64,000 nt of DNA, taken from the NCBI GenBank assembly GCA_004369045.1, contig ML213521.1, positions 385,001-449,000 on the forward strand. The letters run 5' to 3'. The notes below the pieces were generated by a model, which ran no database searches, was not told the DNA's origin, and was given only the letters and a program-made list of their open reading frames with translations. Shown piece by piece: positions 23,726-37,800 of this stretch. A program made the translations under genes and the position numbers. The stretch is from Heliocybe sulcata (Eukaryota; Basidiomycota; Agaricomycetes; Gloeophyllales; Gloeophyllaceae). Each line of letters opens with the position of its first letter. Position 1 is the stretch's first letter.

Positions 23726-26169
23726 ATGGCCCTATATACGCCGCCCTCTCTGCCGCACACGCCCTCATCTTATGCCATGCACCGTAATTCCTCGTCTCTA
23801 CTGCCGACTGAGCTGCTAGCAGCCACCACGACTTGGTCTACATGGCGCCAACCAAAACTCGAAATGCCACTCACCCCACCGCGCTCGGTGCCCGCGCGCA
23901 GAGCAGACAGACCGCAGGTCACGGTACTGCCACCAATATCTCACTTGGACCGGAGTGTGTCGCGTATTTCTCCTTGTAAGTCATCTGAGACAGTTGGCCC
24001 TACGTGTAATACATGTCTGACTTGATCGGACGCGTAGTAACGCCCCCTCCGATGGAGGACATCCCTATAGCCAGCACGTCGAGCACGTCGCGCTCTCAGC
24101 ACACAGACTCGTCCGACTCGTCCGACATGGACGACTACCAGCAGGCAAAGCCGTCAATACCTTCGCCAGCGCCGCACCTCGTCGACTGGTTCAGCTCCTC
24201 GCAAAAGCGTTCTGCGCACTTCATTGCGGAGAAGACTTGCGAAATGATCTGCTACCTCTGGTTTGCCAACAATTCTGCGCCTGCATCCAAGTCGAGTCTT
24301 GGGTCGACGCGGGCACGTGACCACTCTCCCTGTGCTTCATCGCCACCGTATATTCCCCAAAGTAATCCCCAGACCGCGTCTTTGCAGCTCGTCGCGTCTC
24401 CAGCGTTCGTCAACTTTATGCAGAAACTTCTTGAGACGACGCAAGTCAGCCAGTCGGTGATCGTGCTCTCGCTGCACTACATCTATCGCCTCAAGGAGCG
24501 TAACCGGTTTACGAATGGCCAGCAGGGGAGCGAGTTCAGAGTCGCAGTCGCGGCGTTAATGATGGCTAATAAATTCGTTGATGAGTGTGTGCTGTTTCAC
24601 TTTGCTCGCATGACTGGACGCTGACTTGCAATCTTTCAGTAATACCTACACTAATAAAACGTGGTCTGAGATCTCTTCTATTTCTTTAAACGAGATCAAC
24701 AAAATGGAACGTGAATTCTTAATGGGCGTCGACTTCGACCTATACGTTGACAAGAGCACCTACGAGTCCTGGCTCAACTTGCTAAAGGGGCTGGTAATGG
24801 CGAAGGAGAAGGACTCGCGGAGATGGCATCGCGGTCGGGGCAAGGATGTGAGGGCTATTGGGCGGGTGGCACCGGCGACGGCGCACAGACCAAGTGCGCG
24901 GAGTCGACAAGAGGAGAATGGTGGAACTACTAGGCGGTATCGTGCAAGGTCAACGTCTCCCATTTCTCGTGCACCCACCTACTCCGACTCCTCCTATCAC
25001 CACTTCACCTTTGCACTCCCTCCTATGCCTTCGACTGCCCCTCGCTCCACGTCGTCGTATCCTTATCCTTCGCCGGGGAAGGACTATATCGACTCTCCCG
25101 TTTCCCCCACTCCCCATCCTGGCTCGAAGCGTTCCGCAAACACTGCGTTCTCGCATTCCTATGAGCAGCATGACACGTCCCTGCCGCCGCCACCGCCCGC
25201 CAAACGCCCTACTAGCATGCGTGGTCTCACGCTGGAGATACCCGAATTCCCATCTGTCAAGGGCTCGCTTAGTGGGCCAGGCGCTGCGCCAAGTCCGATG
25301 GAGAGTCTGCAAGGCTTTTCCAAGTTAAGCTTGACGAGTGAGGGCATCCGCACGCCAGGGTCTTCTTCCTTGCCGAAGCGAGAGCAACCGCAGACACTCG
25401 CTGCAGCGTACCGAGCGGAGTCTGGCAGATCTGGCGAGGTCCCTCATGTGAGTCTCCGCGCATATAGTCACTGTTCATTGCCGTATTAACCTGGTCTGTA
25501 TTGCAGAGTCTGTACTACTACTCGCTCGCGTGCTCGCCGACGGAGGAAGACCATTCGGACAATTCGCGGTGCCGCAAGGCCAAGTTGCGTGTCCATCATG
25601 CACCGGCAGCAGCGCCGAACTCGTACTACGCCACGTCCGAGCTTGCGTCGTGCCCGCAACAGCCGGCTAACTCGCACTCGGCTTACCAGAGCTCCTACGG
25701 GGAGTACCAAGGCCCGCGGATTCCGATGGTTGTACAGAGCGCGTCGACGAGCCCGGACATGTCGATGCCGGAGATGCCCTTGCCACCGCACCCTCAAGTG
25801 AAACGGTATGAGACTTCGGCGGAGTTGTATGCGTGGTCTCGTCGCGCAAGCGAGCCCAATTACGAGACGCCGACGCACTCCCACTCGACTTCGCGGTCGC
25901 CGTATGAGGGTCCGATCCAGGATCAGGACTACCACCGCCGACCGGAAGAGCCGAGGTACGCGGGGAGCAAGTCTCCCGTGCCTTCCGCGCCCTTCGCGAA
26001 CGCCGGCCCTCCTGGTGTGCAGCTCTACACCCCGCCCAATTCGATGCACCTCCAACCCCCGACGCACCTCCTGCAGTATCGCCCGTCGCAGCAGTATGTC
26101 CAACGTTCCTCACCCGACTTCACGTATTTCCAGTGGCCGTCCGACAGGGGACGGAGGCTGTACAAGTAA
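23726..26169 (+). CDS. Cyclin-domain protein, Pho80/PCL type
   Basis: Likely regulatory partner of a Pho85/Cdk5-type kinase. Exons 23726-23975, 24038-24584, 24640-25447 and 25507-26169, with introns of 62, 55 and 59 bp, total 2268 nt, 755 residues. The cyclin box runs from about residue 108 (HLVDWFSSSQKRSAHFIAEK) through FVNFMQKLLETTQVSQSVIV, LHYIYRLKERNR and ALMMANKFVDDNTYTNKTW to NKMEREFLMGVDFDLYVD (about 310). The last residues match the PCL/Clg1 signature. The following 400 residues are Ser/Pro/Tyr-rich and disordered, with many Ser-Pro sites. The start at 23726 (MALYTPPSLPHTP) is the first ATG of the frame that splices into the cyclin box. The exact subgroup (Clg1-like or Pcl-like) is uncertain. 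Confidence 0.85.
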
Positions 26170-29100
26170 TGTTCCCCTAAATTCGCTGGCAACTTGGCCG
26201 GGACTCGCAAAGGACCTTCTCTCGCAAGTAGTATTGTGTAATCTTTCATTCCAGTGACTTTTAATTGTTGCACGGTTGGGCTCTGTGTGCGCCATAGCAT
26301 TTTCTCCTGCATCGCATTTTCTCTCCTCTTGCATAGCAACTTTTTTATGCCTTCATGCCGTTCATGGTTCACATTCTTCACGACCCTTAGATTCTCAACC
26401 CGCACAATCGCAGTTATTCATCAGCATCGCACGTCATGTACATCTCAACATCCATCACGCGAACACGTTCGCCCGTATTGTACTTCTGTATATTGTTGTG
26501 CATACTAGTCCAGTACTTCTACTGCCCCACTACGGGTATACTACTGTCTACGTAACTTTATTAGTTATAAATATTGGGCCTGGCGCAGCACCGTCCGGTG
26601 CTTTCTGATCTTCTGAAATGCGCACATCGTTTCGAGCAGTGATGTATGGGATTTCGGCGAAGAGTGGGACGACCCACTGGCCCGTCTCGGCGTGAAAGGA
26701 GGCAATAGCCTGCCTGGCCAGTGGGCCCATGCCGCGATGGCTATTCCAAGAAGGCGATGGAGACGGTGCGCATATGCATCGCCGGAGTGAATTATCACGC
26801 TCTGCATAGAGAGCTTCTTTGAAGTTGGCTATCCGCCTGGCCAGCCCTGCGGGTCGGATGTAATGGTACGTCTCACTTCTCAAGATGGGAACGTATCAGA
26901 ACGCGATGCGTGAGTAGCCGCGCCTCCTGGCTAAAATATATACCTTTCTTAGCTCGACCTTCATTTTCGTTTTAGACTTGTTCGGGTACACTGACGAAGC
27001 TTTACGACAGGGGTATTTCGGCAGATACTTGGCAACTTATCGTTTGGCGGAGGAAGAGACGTTTCTGGTCGACAGCTAGCGCCAGCCTTGCGATATCCCA
27101 TCTGCCGGACTGCGAGTGTTGCGCATCGATTGCAGGGGCGAGCCCGCGACACTACCCCTACCAGGGTGCCTCGGTGCACCGGCTCTGCAACAGAGACCGC
27201 TTGACCGAGTCCATGGCGCTGCTGTTGCCGTGAATTAACTGGTTCGACTCCTCTGCGAATTTCCAAGGCCGCTGTTGGACGGGCGGATGGATCGATCCGC
27301 CACAGGCCTATGGTGCTGGAGCGGCACATCCTCATGATTACTACTTGCGAGGAGCAATTTGCGATGATCGTCGATCAAGGCCTCCATATCCCCTCCATCT
27401 TACAGTTACGGTAGGAGACGGCACTGTTCTTTGTCGTTCTTAGTCTGCTACGCTAAGGCATCGTGTGATTCCGACGCAGGTACCCCACCACTGTCGGTCC
27501 GACGGATGTCAAGGACAGCCAGAAACTTGCATCATGATTTACGCGAGTCCTATCTCTTGGGCTACCATTCAGAACGAAGCTAATTCCGGTCGCGCCGTAT
27601 CATCACTTTCAAGTATCCGAGGCCGACGCCCGATGCCATCCGCTACAGAGATGATGGTGAAGATACTATGCGTCCATCCAGCTGCATCAAGTCCATCATG
27701 TTCTGACAGCCCTATAAGTCCATCATGTTCTTACAGCCCTATCGACGCTGATGCTCAGGCCGTTTCGGCCTACGTTGATTGGCGACTCCTACCCGCTCGC
27801 AGCTGAACTCGCAGGAACGAACTTCTCCAGGAAACTCGCCTTATCCATACGGGCCCCTTGACGCGCAGATCTAACCTGCCGTGCACGCAGTACTGCCAGC
27901 TTCGCGGTTCGGTAGTGACCGTTCACTGATGCAGCCCTGGTAGAACTCTGATAAGCCGCCGGTATTCCTCCTAAAGGCTAATTTATTTATTTAAATATTT
28001 TATCACACAGGTTCGTTCGGCTCTCGCCAGACCTAACCCTAGCTTCTTCATTAAGGTTTTTAGCTTCGGGACTTTGAGAGATCTTTGCAGATCTGCGGGT
28101 CGGCGAGTACTCCGATCTGCTCTGATTACTCTCTGGAACGCGGCCGCAACCATCCAGAGAGTTCATAATGTCCGTCGGATCCAGGCTCGATTCCAGTGCT
28201 AATGAACACCCTGCCACCATGACAGTACGTGGAAGGCCCTGGACTTCACAGCGCGGCGGTAGTTCCGGATCATGGGTATCCCTTTCGTACATCGCTACGC
28301 TAGCAATAAAGCGCGCATGGACAGCCGTCACCCCGCAGCACGGTAAATGCACCATAGCATTCATTAACTCCGAGGGTGAAAGACATCCCTACAAAGGTAT
28401 AGGTAGTGACGGCATGCATTATTTACTAGACTGGAAGTTCCATTATAACATATAACGGAGCCTGGGAGTGCGGGGTTGGGACGAAACTCAGCGGTTCCCG
28501 AATGAGCCACATTCTCACTCGCGGATTTGCACATGCCAGCAGCGACCGTCATCACTAGGGTTGGGAAACGTAGGAATCAGACCGTGAGAGATGGGCATTC
28601 TAAGAGGAGGGAGGACGGACGTATTCCATCACAATGATTTCTCCAAATGGAGTTAGACAGCCACATATGAACTTCAAAGCGCGTGTGCATACTGATTACT
28701 GTTCTGCATGCATGCAAGTATAGCCCAAATGGATGCGAGCCAAGACCAGCAGCAGCAGGCCAGATGAGAAATATGGAATCCAGAAGATCTTCGGGGCCTT
28801 GACCAGATGGCGCAGACGGCGACAGTCATTGAGATACCCAGATGGTCTGCAGTTCGCATGCGCTAGTCACGGCGCTACCCAGCTCTCAGAATGAACCTTG
28901 AGAGTCGAACCAGAAGTAGCATCTGCACCAGATATAGGTGGTCGCCATAGAACAGAACAGACGTTTCCGGGTCCGGGTATTGCAGAGCACCGAGGGCGGT
29001 CCGACGTCGCGCGAGCCTAGGGACGATGAGATGCAAGGTCCCATTCAGAGAACAGTGTCATCATATGTTCTTGATCAACAGTACACGCGGGCCAGCAGCG

Positions 29101-31003
29101 TTTAGCGGTGGGAAAAACTCATGACTCTATATGATAAGGTGCCACTCACAATGGTGCGGACTTTGCTCTGAGTTTGTGATTCCATGTCGTGTTCAGCTGT
29201 AACAGGGTTGTCATGATGAAGTTCCGTTGGTCCATGGCGGTGGACCCACAAGTGCACCACGACTTGGCAAGGAGAAACGTCCGCGAGGCCGCGGAGCGCG
29301 CGATCCGGGGCCGTGGTCGCGTTCCTGGTTGCTCGAAGACGAATACGTACGGCCATAGTTGGACCCCGTCGGACGACTGTCACAGCAACTCTGCGTTGAG
29401 CATTCTCCGACAGGACGAGGCAACTAGGCACCATACGACTAGGCGGGATGCCGTTGTCCATGAACCTCACTAGTCTGCGGGGTACAATGAATAAGAGGAT
29501 GGCTATCCCACCTTCGCATGCATAGACATCGCAAACCGGAGAAGCCGGATCTCCGCCAGGCGGCAAAGGACAGTGCTGCCTGTGCGCAACATAGTTAAGT
29601 TTGAGTAGAGGCGTCGAAGAAGGGTTATTCTCCGATCAGCCGCTCACAAGGACAGCCCGCCAGACCTCTGAGCCATAATATATCAGTGGCTATCACGTTA
29701 CAACAGTTAAGCGTGAAACAATGGATCCACCTACACAGTGTGATGGAAGGGAAGGAGAAAAGATGCGCGTCCGACGAAGTCACTGAGAGATAAGTACGCA
29801 CTATTAGAATCTACGCGTTCCGGAAGTAACGATATCGGATATCATGCGGAGATGCGCGACCGCGCGGGGGATCTGGGAGAAATGATACGTGAGTCGGGTT
29901 CCCTAATTCCTGGAGGACGCCGACCTATCTGATGGTGGCGGAGATGACGTGACAAGGTATCGGTACTGAGTTTTGATCGCTGCTATTCTGATATAATGCG
30001 CTGGGATGCTGTCCCACCCGCGGCACACGTGGTACCCGAGCCTGCGAAGAACGCCTTGCCTTCAACAAGCACACGGAAGATGACGATGACACAGATTCAG
30101 CGGCCAACGGTGAAATCGAGGTGTTCCTGCGGCCGAACATGGAGATAGATTAAGAGCATAGCCCATCACATGTTCGTCAGCATTGAATAGGTAGCAGCTC
30201 ACCAGATTTTTCTCGAAGGCCAGTCTTATTTTATGAGCGCATGGGAAGTCTCCGCAGTTCAAGACTCAGACTTCGGGTTACGCGGACAAGGGAGTATTGG
30301 TTCGGTCTGTGGCCTGCCTGGACGTGACAGAGACCAACTAGTTCAGTTGTTTGTAATTCTCCGGCCCGTCTTGGACGAGGGTTGTCAACGAGCATTGAAA
30401 TTTTGAACCCTTCAACTGCATCCATCCCCTTGATGGGGTGGCTCTCTCTTAGTGCTGTCAGTTCCGGAGATAAAACAGGGCGTCCATAAACATCATTGTC
30501 GAGTAGAAGCTTGCCACCAATCTGTACGGTCCGACCCTGCCATACTGATTGCGATAGACAAGAGTTGGCGTGCGATATAAGACATCATGCACCAGCAAGA
30601 GTTCCCGGGCAAGCTACGAGTATGAATTATCACGTTTTAGTTAAGCTGTGACTTCAGAATTCATCGAAGCCCAGACTTACCTTCAATCAAGTGGCATGAT
30701 ACGCATGATCAGGCTGTTGAACGTTTGAAACCGACTTGCATTCGGAACGGTGCAAGTCTGAATTGAGGCTGAAGTCAGAAACCATAACAAGCGTGCGAGT
30801 TTGGGAGACTGGGAGCTCGCCTATTGCTCCCAAATTGGGGCCTTTCGTGGCTGCAGCATTCCTCGTCGACATTGTTGCCAACGACTCCAACGTGCTCTCA
30901 TACCTCTCCTCGACGGGCGTGCTGCCCATACCTAGCACCGCTACCGAATCTCTCTCTATTTCATTCGCTTGATTGATCTCCTCTCATTTTCGTATCCGCA
31001 AGC
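26170..31003. other. 4.8-kb gene-poor region
   Basis: No gene could be supported. The last few hundred bases before 31004 should be the CHS7 promoter and 5' UTR. One open frame, 26883-26548 minus (111 codons, containing IANFKEALYAERDNSLRRC, no ATG), looks somewhat protein-like but lacks a recognisable family and an upstream exon. Around 27981-28007 there is an AT-rich tract. A two-unit tandem repeat lies at 27689-27742. No transposon ends were seen. Confidence 0.4.
27689..27742. repeat. 27-bp tandem repeat, two units
   Basis: Two adjacent copies of a 27-bp unit (27689-27715 and 27716-27742) beginning AAGTCCATCATGTTCT differ at one base. It looks like a recent local duplication in noncoding DNA. 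Confidence 0.85.
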
Positions 31004-32333
31004 ATGGGTGTCCAGTTCGGATCTTTCGACGACATTTGCGGGACAGCAGCTCTCGTCGTCTGCCCGCTGGTTGGGACGGCACAGGGGATCGAGCCTTCGT
31101 GTTATAGCAGAAACGTTGAGGTTGGAGGAAACCTGATCTTTCAGCCATGTAAGTCTGCTTACAGTCGCGATAATGATCCATGATTTTCTTGTCCTTTGCG
31201 AGTTCTGACACTTGTCTGTAGCAACATGCTTCGTCCACATAGTCGCCATTATAATGACTGCCATAATGATCTTCCACATTCGAAGTAAATACACCGCTGT
31301 CGGTGAGTAAAAGCCTAGCTCGTGTATCGGTGCGGCTTCTAATCCCCGGATCCTCAGGCCGAAAGGAGATCGTCATGTTCTTCTACATGTACACGGTTAT
31401 TGAACTCTTGGCGATGTTCTTGGACTCGAACATTATCCCTACGGCGAATGCAAGTTATCCTGTAAGTGTCCCAAGTGCCCTTGGTCGTCGCCTCATTCTA
31501 ACCATGGTCTAGTGGTTTGCGGCCATCTACACAGGTCTAGTGGCGTCGGCATTTTGTTGTCTCCTCATCAATGGCTTTGTTGGATTCCAGTTCGCGGAAG
31601 ACGGCACGCCACTGTCCCTCTGGGTGAGTAGGACAAGATTTGACGCCTATATGCGCCTCCATCTCAATGAACTGAATCCTCGCAGTTCCTCCGCATATCC
31701 TCATTGGTCGTCTTTGGTGTGGGCTTCTTCATCGCGATCGCCACGTTCAAGGGCTTCGCCGGCTTCAGCTACTCCAAACCGATCGCCCTTTGGATCATCT
31801 ACATCCTGTGGCCCATCATCTGCGCCGCTGTTTATGTCATCTCGCAATTGGTCCTTGTCTTCCGGACACTGGAGGACCGCTGGCCCATTGGTGACATCGT
31901 CTTTGGTGCCGCGTTCTTCACCGTAGGCAATGTGCTCCTGTTCGCTTTCAGCGTGACGATCTGCGACGCGATCAAGCACTATATCGACGGCCTGTTCTTC
32001 TTCACGCTCTGCATGCTCCTCAGCGTTATGATGGTGTACAAGTACTGGGACAGTATCACGGTAGGTGACCTCTGGAATACTGCGTGTCCATCTGGACTCA
32101 CATACGGTTGCTTCTAGCGCGAAGACTTGGAATTCTCCGTGGGTTCGAAAGCTGCAGTCTGGGAAGTCAAAGACCCCCTCTTGTCCAACGGGCTCGACTA
32201 CTCGGAAGAGGACACCGCGAGCGCCTACCATGGAGGTGTCGCGCCGAGCCTGGTCGGCGGCGTCAGCGGGCAGCAGCTCTACCAGAAGGGCGGCATGGGC
32301 ATGCGCGGGTACCCGCCATCGGATCGGTATTGA
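31004..32333 (+). CDS. CHS7: Chitin synthase export chaperone CHS7
   Basis: ER membrane chaperone needed for chitin synthase (Chs3-type) to leave the ER, hence for cell wall chitin. Exons 31004-31148, 31222-31302, 31358-31461, 31513-31623, 31686-32060 and 32118-32333 total 1032 nt, 343 residues. It starts [20 protein letters not shown] and runs through [100 protein letters not shown] and [15 protein letters not shown] to [16 protein letters not shown]. These match the family almost word for word, with seven hydrophobic segments. The soluble tail (about residues 285-343) is Gly-rich and variable. Confidence 0.96.
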
Positions 32334-34805
32334 TGAGCCTTATTGGACTCCGCACTTTCCGAATCTCTTTCGTCTTAACCCCTACATTGGACAATGACAT
32401 GACCGTAATAGTGAACCTTGGAAGGTAGTTCGGCATTGCAATTGTATCATTTTTGCATTATACCTATATATTTGGGAAGTAGAGCTTATACCAGTATGGT
32501 TAGAGTGAGGGTTATATCGGTCCTTGGACGAAGCCGTCTAGCCCGTGTTGCTGGGTGGTCTTATGTTGGGGGCGCCACACCTCGTTGGGTCTCCCAGCTG
32601 GCGAAGGACAGGTAACGGTTCGTACATGTCCTTGCAATCTGTTCGAGTGCTTCAGGTAAAGTTTGAGCTTGGACGCTCGGGCAGCGGAGCTGGTGAAACT
32701 GATCGATAGAAGCGTGGCCTCTTGACTGTATTCAAGGGAGATCGCATGCGCGGACCGGCTACCTCCTGCAAAACCTCAGGCCTCAAGATCCCGTGCTGGG
32801 CGGGATGGAATGCGGGGTGCGGGGACGATCGTTGACTTCGGCCGACGTTGTGAGGACGGACGGGTCCATCATGCCAACCGATATGGGGATTCACAGTTTG
32901 CTACAGTGATCAACGAAGTTTGATTGTGTAAGTGGGAAGGCGGTCGTCGATGCACGCCTCGAAACTGCGATGCCGTTCAGGAGTTTCGGGATGATACATC
33001 TGTTCACTTGGGGGCAGCCAAAAGCGTGGGGGAGAAGATATCTTGAAGTCAAGACTTGGACAGAGAAGCAGATTGCGCAGCAGGGATCTTGGGAAGTTCA
33101 AGACGTAAACGGCCGCCATACGTGTGCAGGTGGGGGCCTTCCTTCCAAGGGCAATCGAAAAAAGTATTACCACCACGACTTTAGCATCTTAGTGCGCATA
33201 TATCAGCAGTCGACGAGCAACCGCTGCTCGCCGAGGTGAAATCCATGCGATGCAGATCAGAAACTCTTGCCATCTGCGCCCTGCTGTTCTAACACGTTAG
33301 TCTGACCAAATCTACGACATGAAACATGTGGAACGCACTATAGCTTGACATCAAGGAACCTCAGTTGCCTGGGCAGAACCGCAGCGAAGTATCAAGTCGG
33401 GCAGACTTCCGGAAGGCCAGTCCTCGACTAGCTATCAGACATATACCTCGGAGCCTTGTGCTGCCGGAGAGTTGAAGCTGTTCATCAGAAATCGGCCTTG
33501 AGGTAGTTGACAGTTCGAGAGGCATAATGATCTAACGGTGGGTCAACGTGGTGCGACTGTAACAGGTTCCGTGAATCGTATCAAGACCGGATGTTCTGCG
33601 GTCTGTGCGTCCTCGGAGGGTGGCATTGCTAATCTGGATGAGAGTTGCGAAGAAGCACTACACCAGGACTAGTTTCACTGATAGAAGCAGGAGTTGCGAA
33701 GTCAGACGACCGTCGTCGCCCATCGTGAGGCCGGAAGTACTTCTGATACTGGCAATAACGCATTCCGCGGGAGACTTTGCGATCTGTCAATGGGGTAGAT
33801 ATGATAGTTAGGCACCTACAGCTTGAGTGATCAATATTCAATACAAATCGAAGCTTGCCTGCTAGTAGTACAGAAGCACTCTGGTGGTGGCCATATCGCT
33901 ACGCCACCAAGTCCATTCATGGAAATACCCGAACGAGAACATACAGTCTCTTTTAGGGTTGAGGCATGCCTTGAGCAGCGCGTCGTGGCTACTGATGGTT
34001 GGAACTTGAATCCGGTGCAGGAATGGAATCAGCATGCGCAGAAATCATCGTGCTGGTACTTTCCCATAAGCAGTCCGTACTCGGCGGTGTCCATGTCGTC
34101 CGAGCTTGAGAGTGTTTGTCTGGTAGAAATGAACTGGCTGATACCAAACATTGCTCCGTGGTCCGTGCGCACCTCGCGCATATATAAGGCGCTCAGCTAC
34201 ATTTACGTTCCCCATCTCTTGTGCTCGGGCATGTACTGTCGCCAGTGAGGTCTTTACCGAGGCACAGTCTTTTGCTGATTGCAAATTACACATCCGAACA
34301 CGTCCTTTAGCTTCGGCTCTAGGCAATTTTTGGAAAACCTTCCCTTACAAAGTGCTTTATCCTGTGATCTGCTCGACGCAGTGAGGAGGCGGCATAGTAA
34401 TTAGCTAGTCATTAATAAAATGCTTTTTTGTATATCTTCAGTTACATGTGAAAGTACTTGAGCCGACACACAGTTCTGAATCTTTGAGGTGGTTTGAAGT
34501 CATGTAAGGAACATTGTTGTTTGGCGGAACACGCTGATGACACGGGAGGGGAAATCTACAAATCCAGGATACAGTAAATGGGACACGATCCCCGGCAGCT
34601 GCAGCATGAAATGCGCACATGTTATTAGCCGTTATTATCCAGTACAAGTGTAGAAATGTAACAAGGAGTGATTGCGTACATAAGTAATGGTCGTGACAAA
34701 ACATAAATCAGGAGAAAAGGAATAATAGCAAAGAATGGATGAATGTATGCCAGCAGAATCCAGAGTCCCGAGATCCTAACCGTGCCCGTAACGCAGAGCA
34801 AGCCT
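32334..34805. other. 2.5-kb convergent intergenic region, no gene seen
   Basis: It lies between the CHS7 stop and the dynein tail stop (convergent). Open frames such as 32970-33239 and 33823-34248 plus have no family features. A TATA-like element with a following short leader is visible at 34176-34186 (TATATAAGG) but leads only to a five-codon frame at 34230. No repeat or RNA gene was recognised. Confidence 0.45.
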
Positions 34806-37800
34806 CTATCGGATGGTCTGGTGCTCAAGCTCATTCCTCGCCTTGAGAATAGATGCATGCATCTCCTTCATCGCGTTCCCGAGCTTCACCCCAAACCTGT
34901 TCATAATATCCCTCTGCCACGCGTCGTACTTCGCGTTCACGCGCGACTGCACCTGCTCATAGTCAATCACGCAGACCCCAAAGGACTTCTGCGTCTCCGA
35001 CGTGTCGAACGTTGACCGCGCCTTCTTGATCTCCGTGAGCAGCTGCTGCCAGTTCGCGAGCGAGTCGCCGAGGCGGTTGAACACGTATTCCGCTTCCAGG
35101 TCCCATAGAGACTGGAACTGCAGCCATTTGCCGACGTAGTCTCGGAGCTGCTGCACCTTGTTCTCGATCAGGGCGAACGGCCGCTCGAGGGTATTATCAG
35201 GGAAATGCGTCAACTGCGAACAAGGTGCGACCGTCCTTTAGCTCTACGCGACACAAGGAGACCGCATACGCTTACTAGGGAGGTATATGTCGGATCCGCG
35301 ATTGTCGTACCTTGCATTTGGAGACCGATCTCGTATCTTGAACTCTGTATCCGCTTGAGTCGACAGATGACGCCTAACCAATCGTGTAATTGTCGGATCC
35401 ATGTCTTGCGGGCGTGCTCTATTGGGGGATCTAGGAAGATAACTTGGTTCTGTATCCGAATTTCGTGGACGATGGGCTTCAGAGTTATGGTACCCTCGAC
35501 GGTCTTCAAGCGATATCAGACGCAGGGCCGTGGCGTATCTGAGGAAGGAACTCACCTTCTCCTCCTTTCGCTTCTCCGCCCGTCGCTTATTCGTGATATC
35601 GCGAAGAGCCAGGGGTTCCCGCCGGTCGGTGTCGTCGGAACGGTCAAACTCCGTACACCACAACTGGATGACGTGGGTGAGCCGCTGCAGAAGGATGTCC
35701 TCTATCCGCTTGTCCAACTCAGCCACCCAGTGCTCGAGATTCGCGTATCCCTCCAAGTTCAATCGGTCGATCTGAAGGACGTCAGGTCAACACGTTGCCT
35801 TAGCAGGTAGTACCAAAAACACAAACAGCCGCTTGGATCTTGGTTAGGAGTTCCGATAAAGCTTCCGTGGTGTAGGGACAGGTCGCAAGGTCGTCGATGG
35901 CTCGCGAAATGTCCTTGTACAGGTCAATGACACTGTTTGTCTTGTCCTATTGAGGATACGTCGGTTCAGTTACTTCACTATTATCCCTGCGGAGGATCAT
36001 CGCACCTGCATTACCGACACGATACTAGCGACCTCTCGCACGAACTGTATATGCCGGTTGTCGCCCCGGCTATCCGCACTCGAGGCATAGCGGCCATTGT
36101 CGTACTGGTTGACGAAGTAATCCCACCGGAAATTCATACCTAGGAGGGCATCAGCTGACCGTTCCAGTTCCTTAGAGCTTTTCCCGACCTTTGGAGACCA
36201 TCCGCTGCGTCTCATTCCGGTACTCGGCAACCAACCACTCAATGCCCTTGTTGTTCTCCACCAACTCCAGCGTCTGCCCATACGTACGAACTGTCTCCAT
36301 CAAGCTGACCGCGTGTGGGTACACCCGCTTCGCGTCCTTGGCCATGTTCGTGATCGCATGAGGTACCTGGAAGTTGAGCCACAGCAGGTTGCGGACCTCC
36401 TTGAACAGCGTGATAATCTGGGGATCGAAGTTCACCGCAAGCTGGAAGCCGCCACCACGCAATCGGACGATTTCGAAGAGCCGCCCGTTGACCCCCATGT
36501 CACGACGATTAATGTCGTGCAGCCATGCTTCATATACCGGCCGAGTGTCGAGCTTCTTCCGGAAGGCACCACTTTCGGATTGGAGCTTCTGACCCTCAGC
36601 ATACAACTCCCATCCTTTACCCAGGACATCCTCGACACGCTTCATGTACGCCAGAAGCTGTCGTTCGATTTGCCGTGCCCAGATGATAGCGCCTGCTATT
36701 GGCGGTAAATCGCGCATTTGGGACATGTGGTAGGCTTCTGAAAACCGGTATTGCGTTTTGAACTACAAGGTCTCAATACATGCGATGACACGAGGACGCA
36801 TACGCCTACCTTCTCATGCAGTCGCTTGATATCCTCCTTTACGGAGTCGATCAGCTGCGTCTGGTACTCTTGAATAGCACCTCGGATCTAAAGCAAGGTA
36901 GACGGTCAACTTGACGCCTCGATGGGCCGATCGATTGAACGTCACCTTCGGTCGCACGAAGAGAGCGTTGAATTTCGAGAACACACGGAACATCTCGTTG
37001 GCATTTCGAGCTGTACCTAGGCGATCACGCAGCCGAGCAATGATCTGGTTCTCCACCCGCGCAACACGCTCGTTATATGCGTTCTCAGCCGCAACCCAAA
37101 TTTCCGTGCCCTCTGTAGAGAGTTTTGTAGAGACAATCGCAGACCAGACTATTGACTTACTCACCAGTGGAAACATCCAGGACGTCAATCCGCTTCATCA
37201 CCTCATAAGCCTCCTTGACCTCCTCCTCCATATCCATCCCTCCAACCTCCATCCCACCCAGGCCCTTCGTTGGGCCTGTCATCACAGCCAACTGCTCGTG
37301 CTGCTTCCGCCACTCCCTCAAGTACCTTACTCGTTCCTGCAGCTTTGCATGCGCAGGTGCGACCTTGATAGGGATGAACTTCTCCGACCGCTTCCTCGTC
37401 ACCTCACGCGCGACGTTCGTGAACTCCTTAATGAGGTCATCCCATGTGCGAAAAATGGTCATCGTCTGCCCAAGGAGGCGCTCGAAAGTGTCGTAAGGTT
37501 GGAAGGGTAGTCGGTGGGACGTGAGGACGCGGAGGAGTTGGTCGTTGAAGTCGCGAGAGATGGCTTCGACTAGAGGAAGGGCACGGCGGATGGGGTAGGG
37601 GGAGAGCTTGAGTTTGCGGTTGATGTGGCCGAAAATGAGGACAAGTGACTCTTGAATCTTGTCCAGATCGGTGGCAGACAATAGCTCATTGAGCGGGAAG
37701 TCCTTCATAAGCTGGTTGTACTTGTGCACTACAGAGTAAACATGAATCACCAGTGAATCCAAAGAGGTATATTAGCATACCGATATCCGTTGCATCCTTC

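Noticed and set aside
25486-26103. 205-codon open frame on the minus strand
   Set aside because: Antisense of the last cyclin-protein exon; Arg-rich composition results from reading a Ser/Pro/Tyr-coding strand backwards.
26548-26883. 111-codon minus-strand frame that looks mildly protein-like
   Set aside because: It has no ATG, no upstream exon with matching splice phase and no family I recognise, so it is mentioned only under the intergenic entry.
27231-27262. Possible tRNA T-arm (GGTTCGACTCC)
   Set aside because: The flanking bases do not form a T-stem, and no acceptor, D or anticodon arm can be drawn upstream.
31701-32231. 176-codon acidic open frame on the minus strand
   Set aside because: Antisense of CHS7 exons 5-6, which match the family closely.
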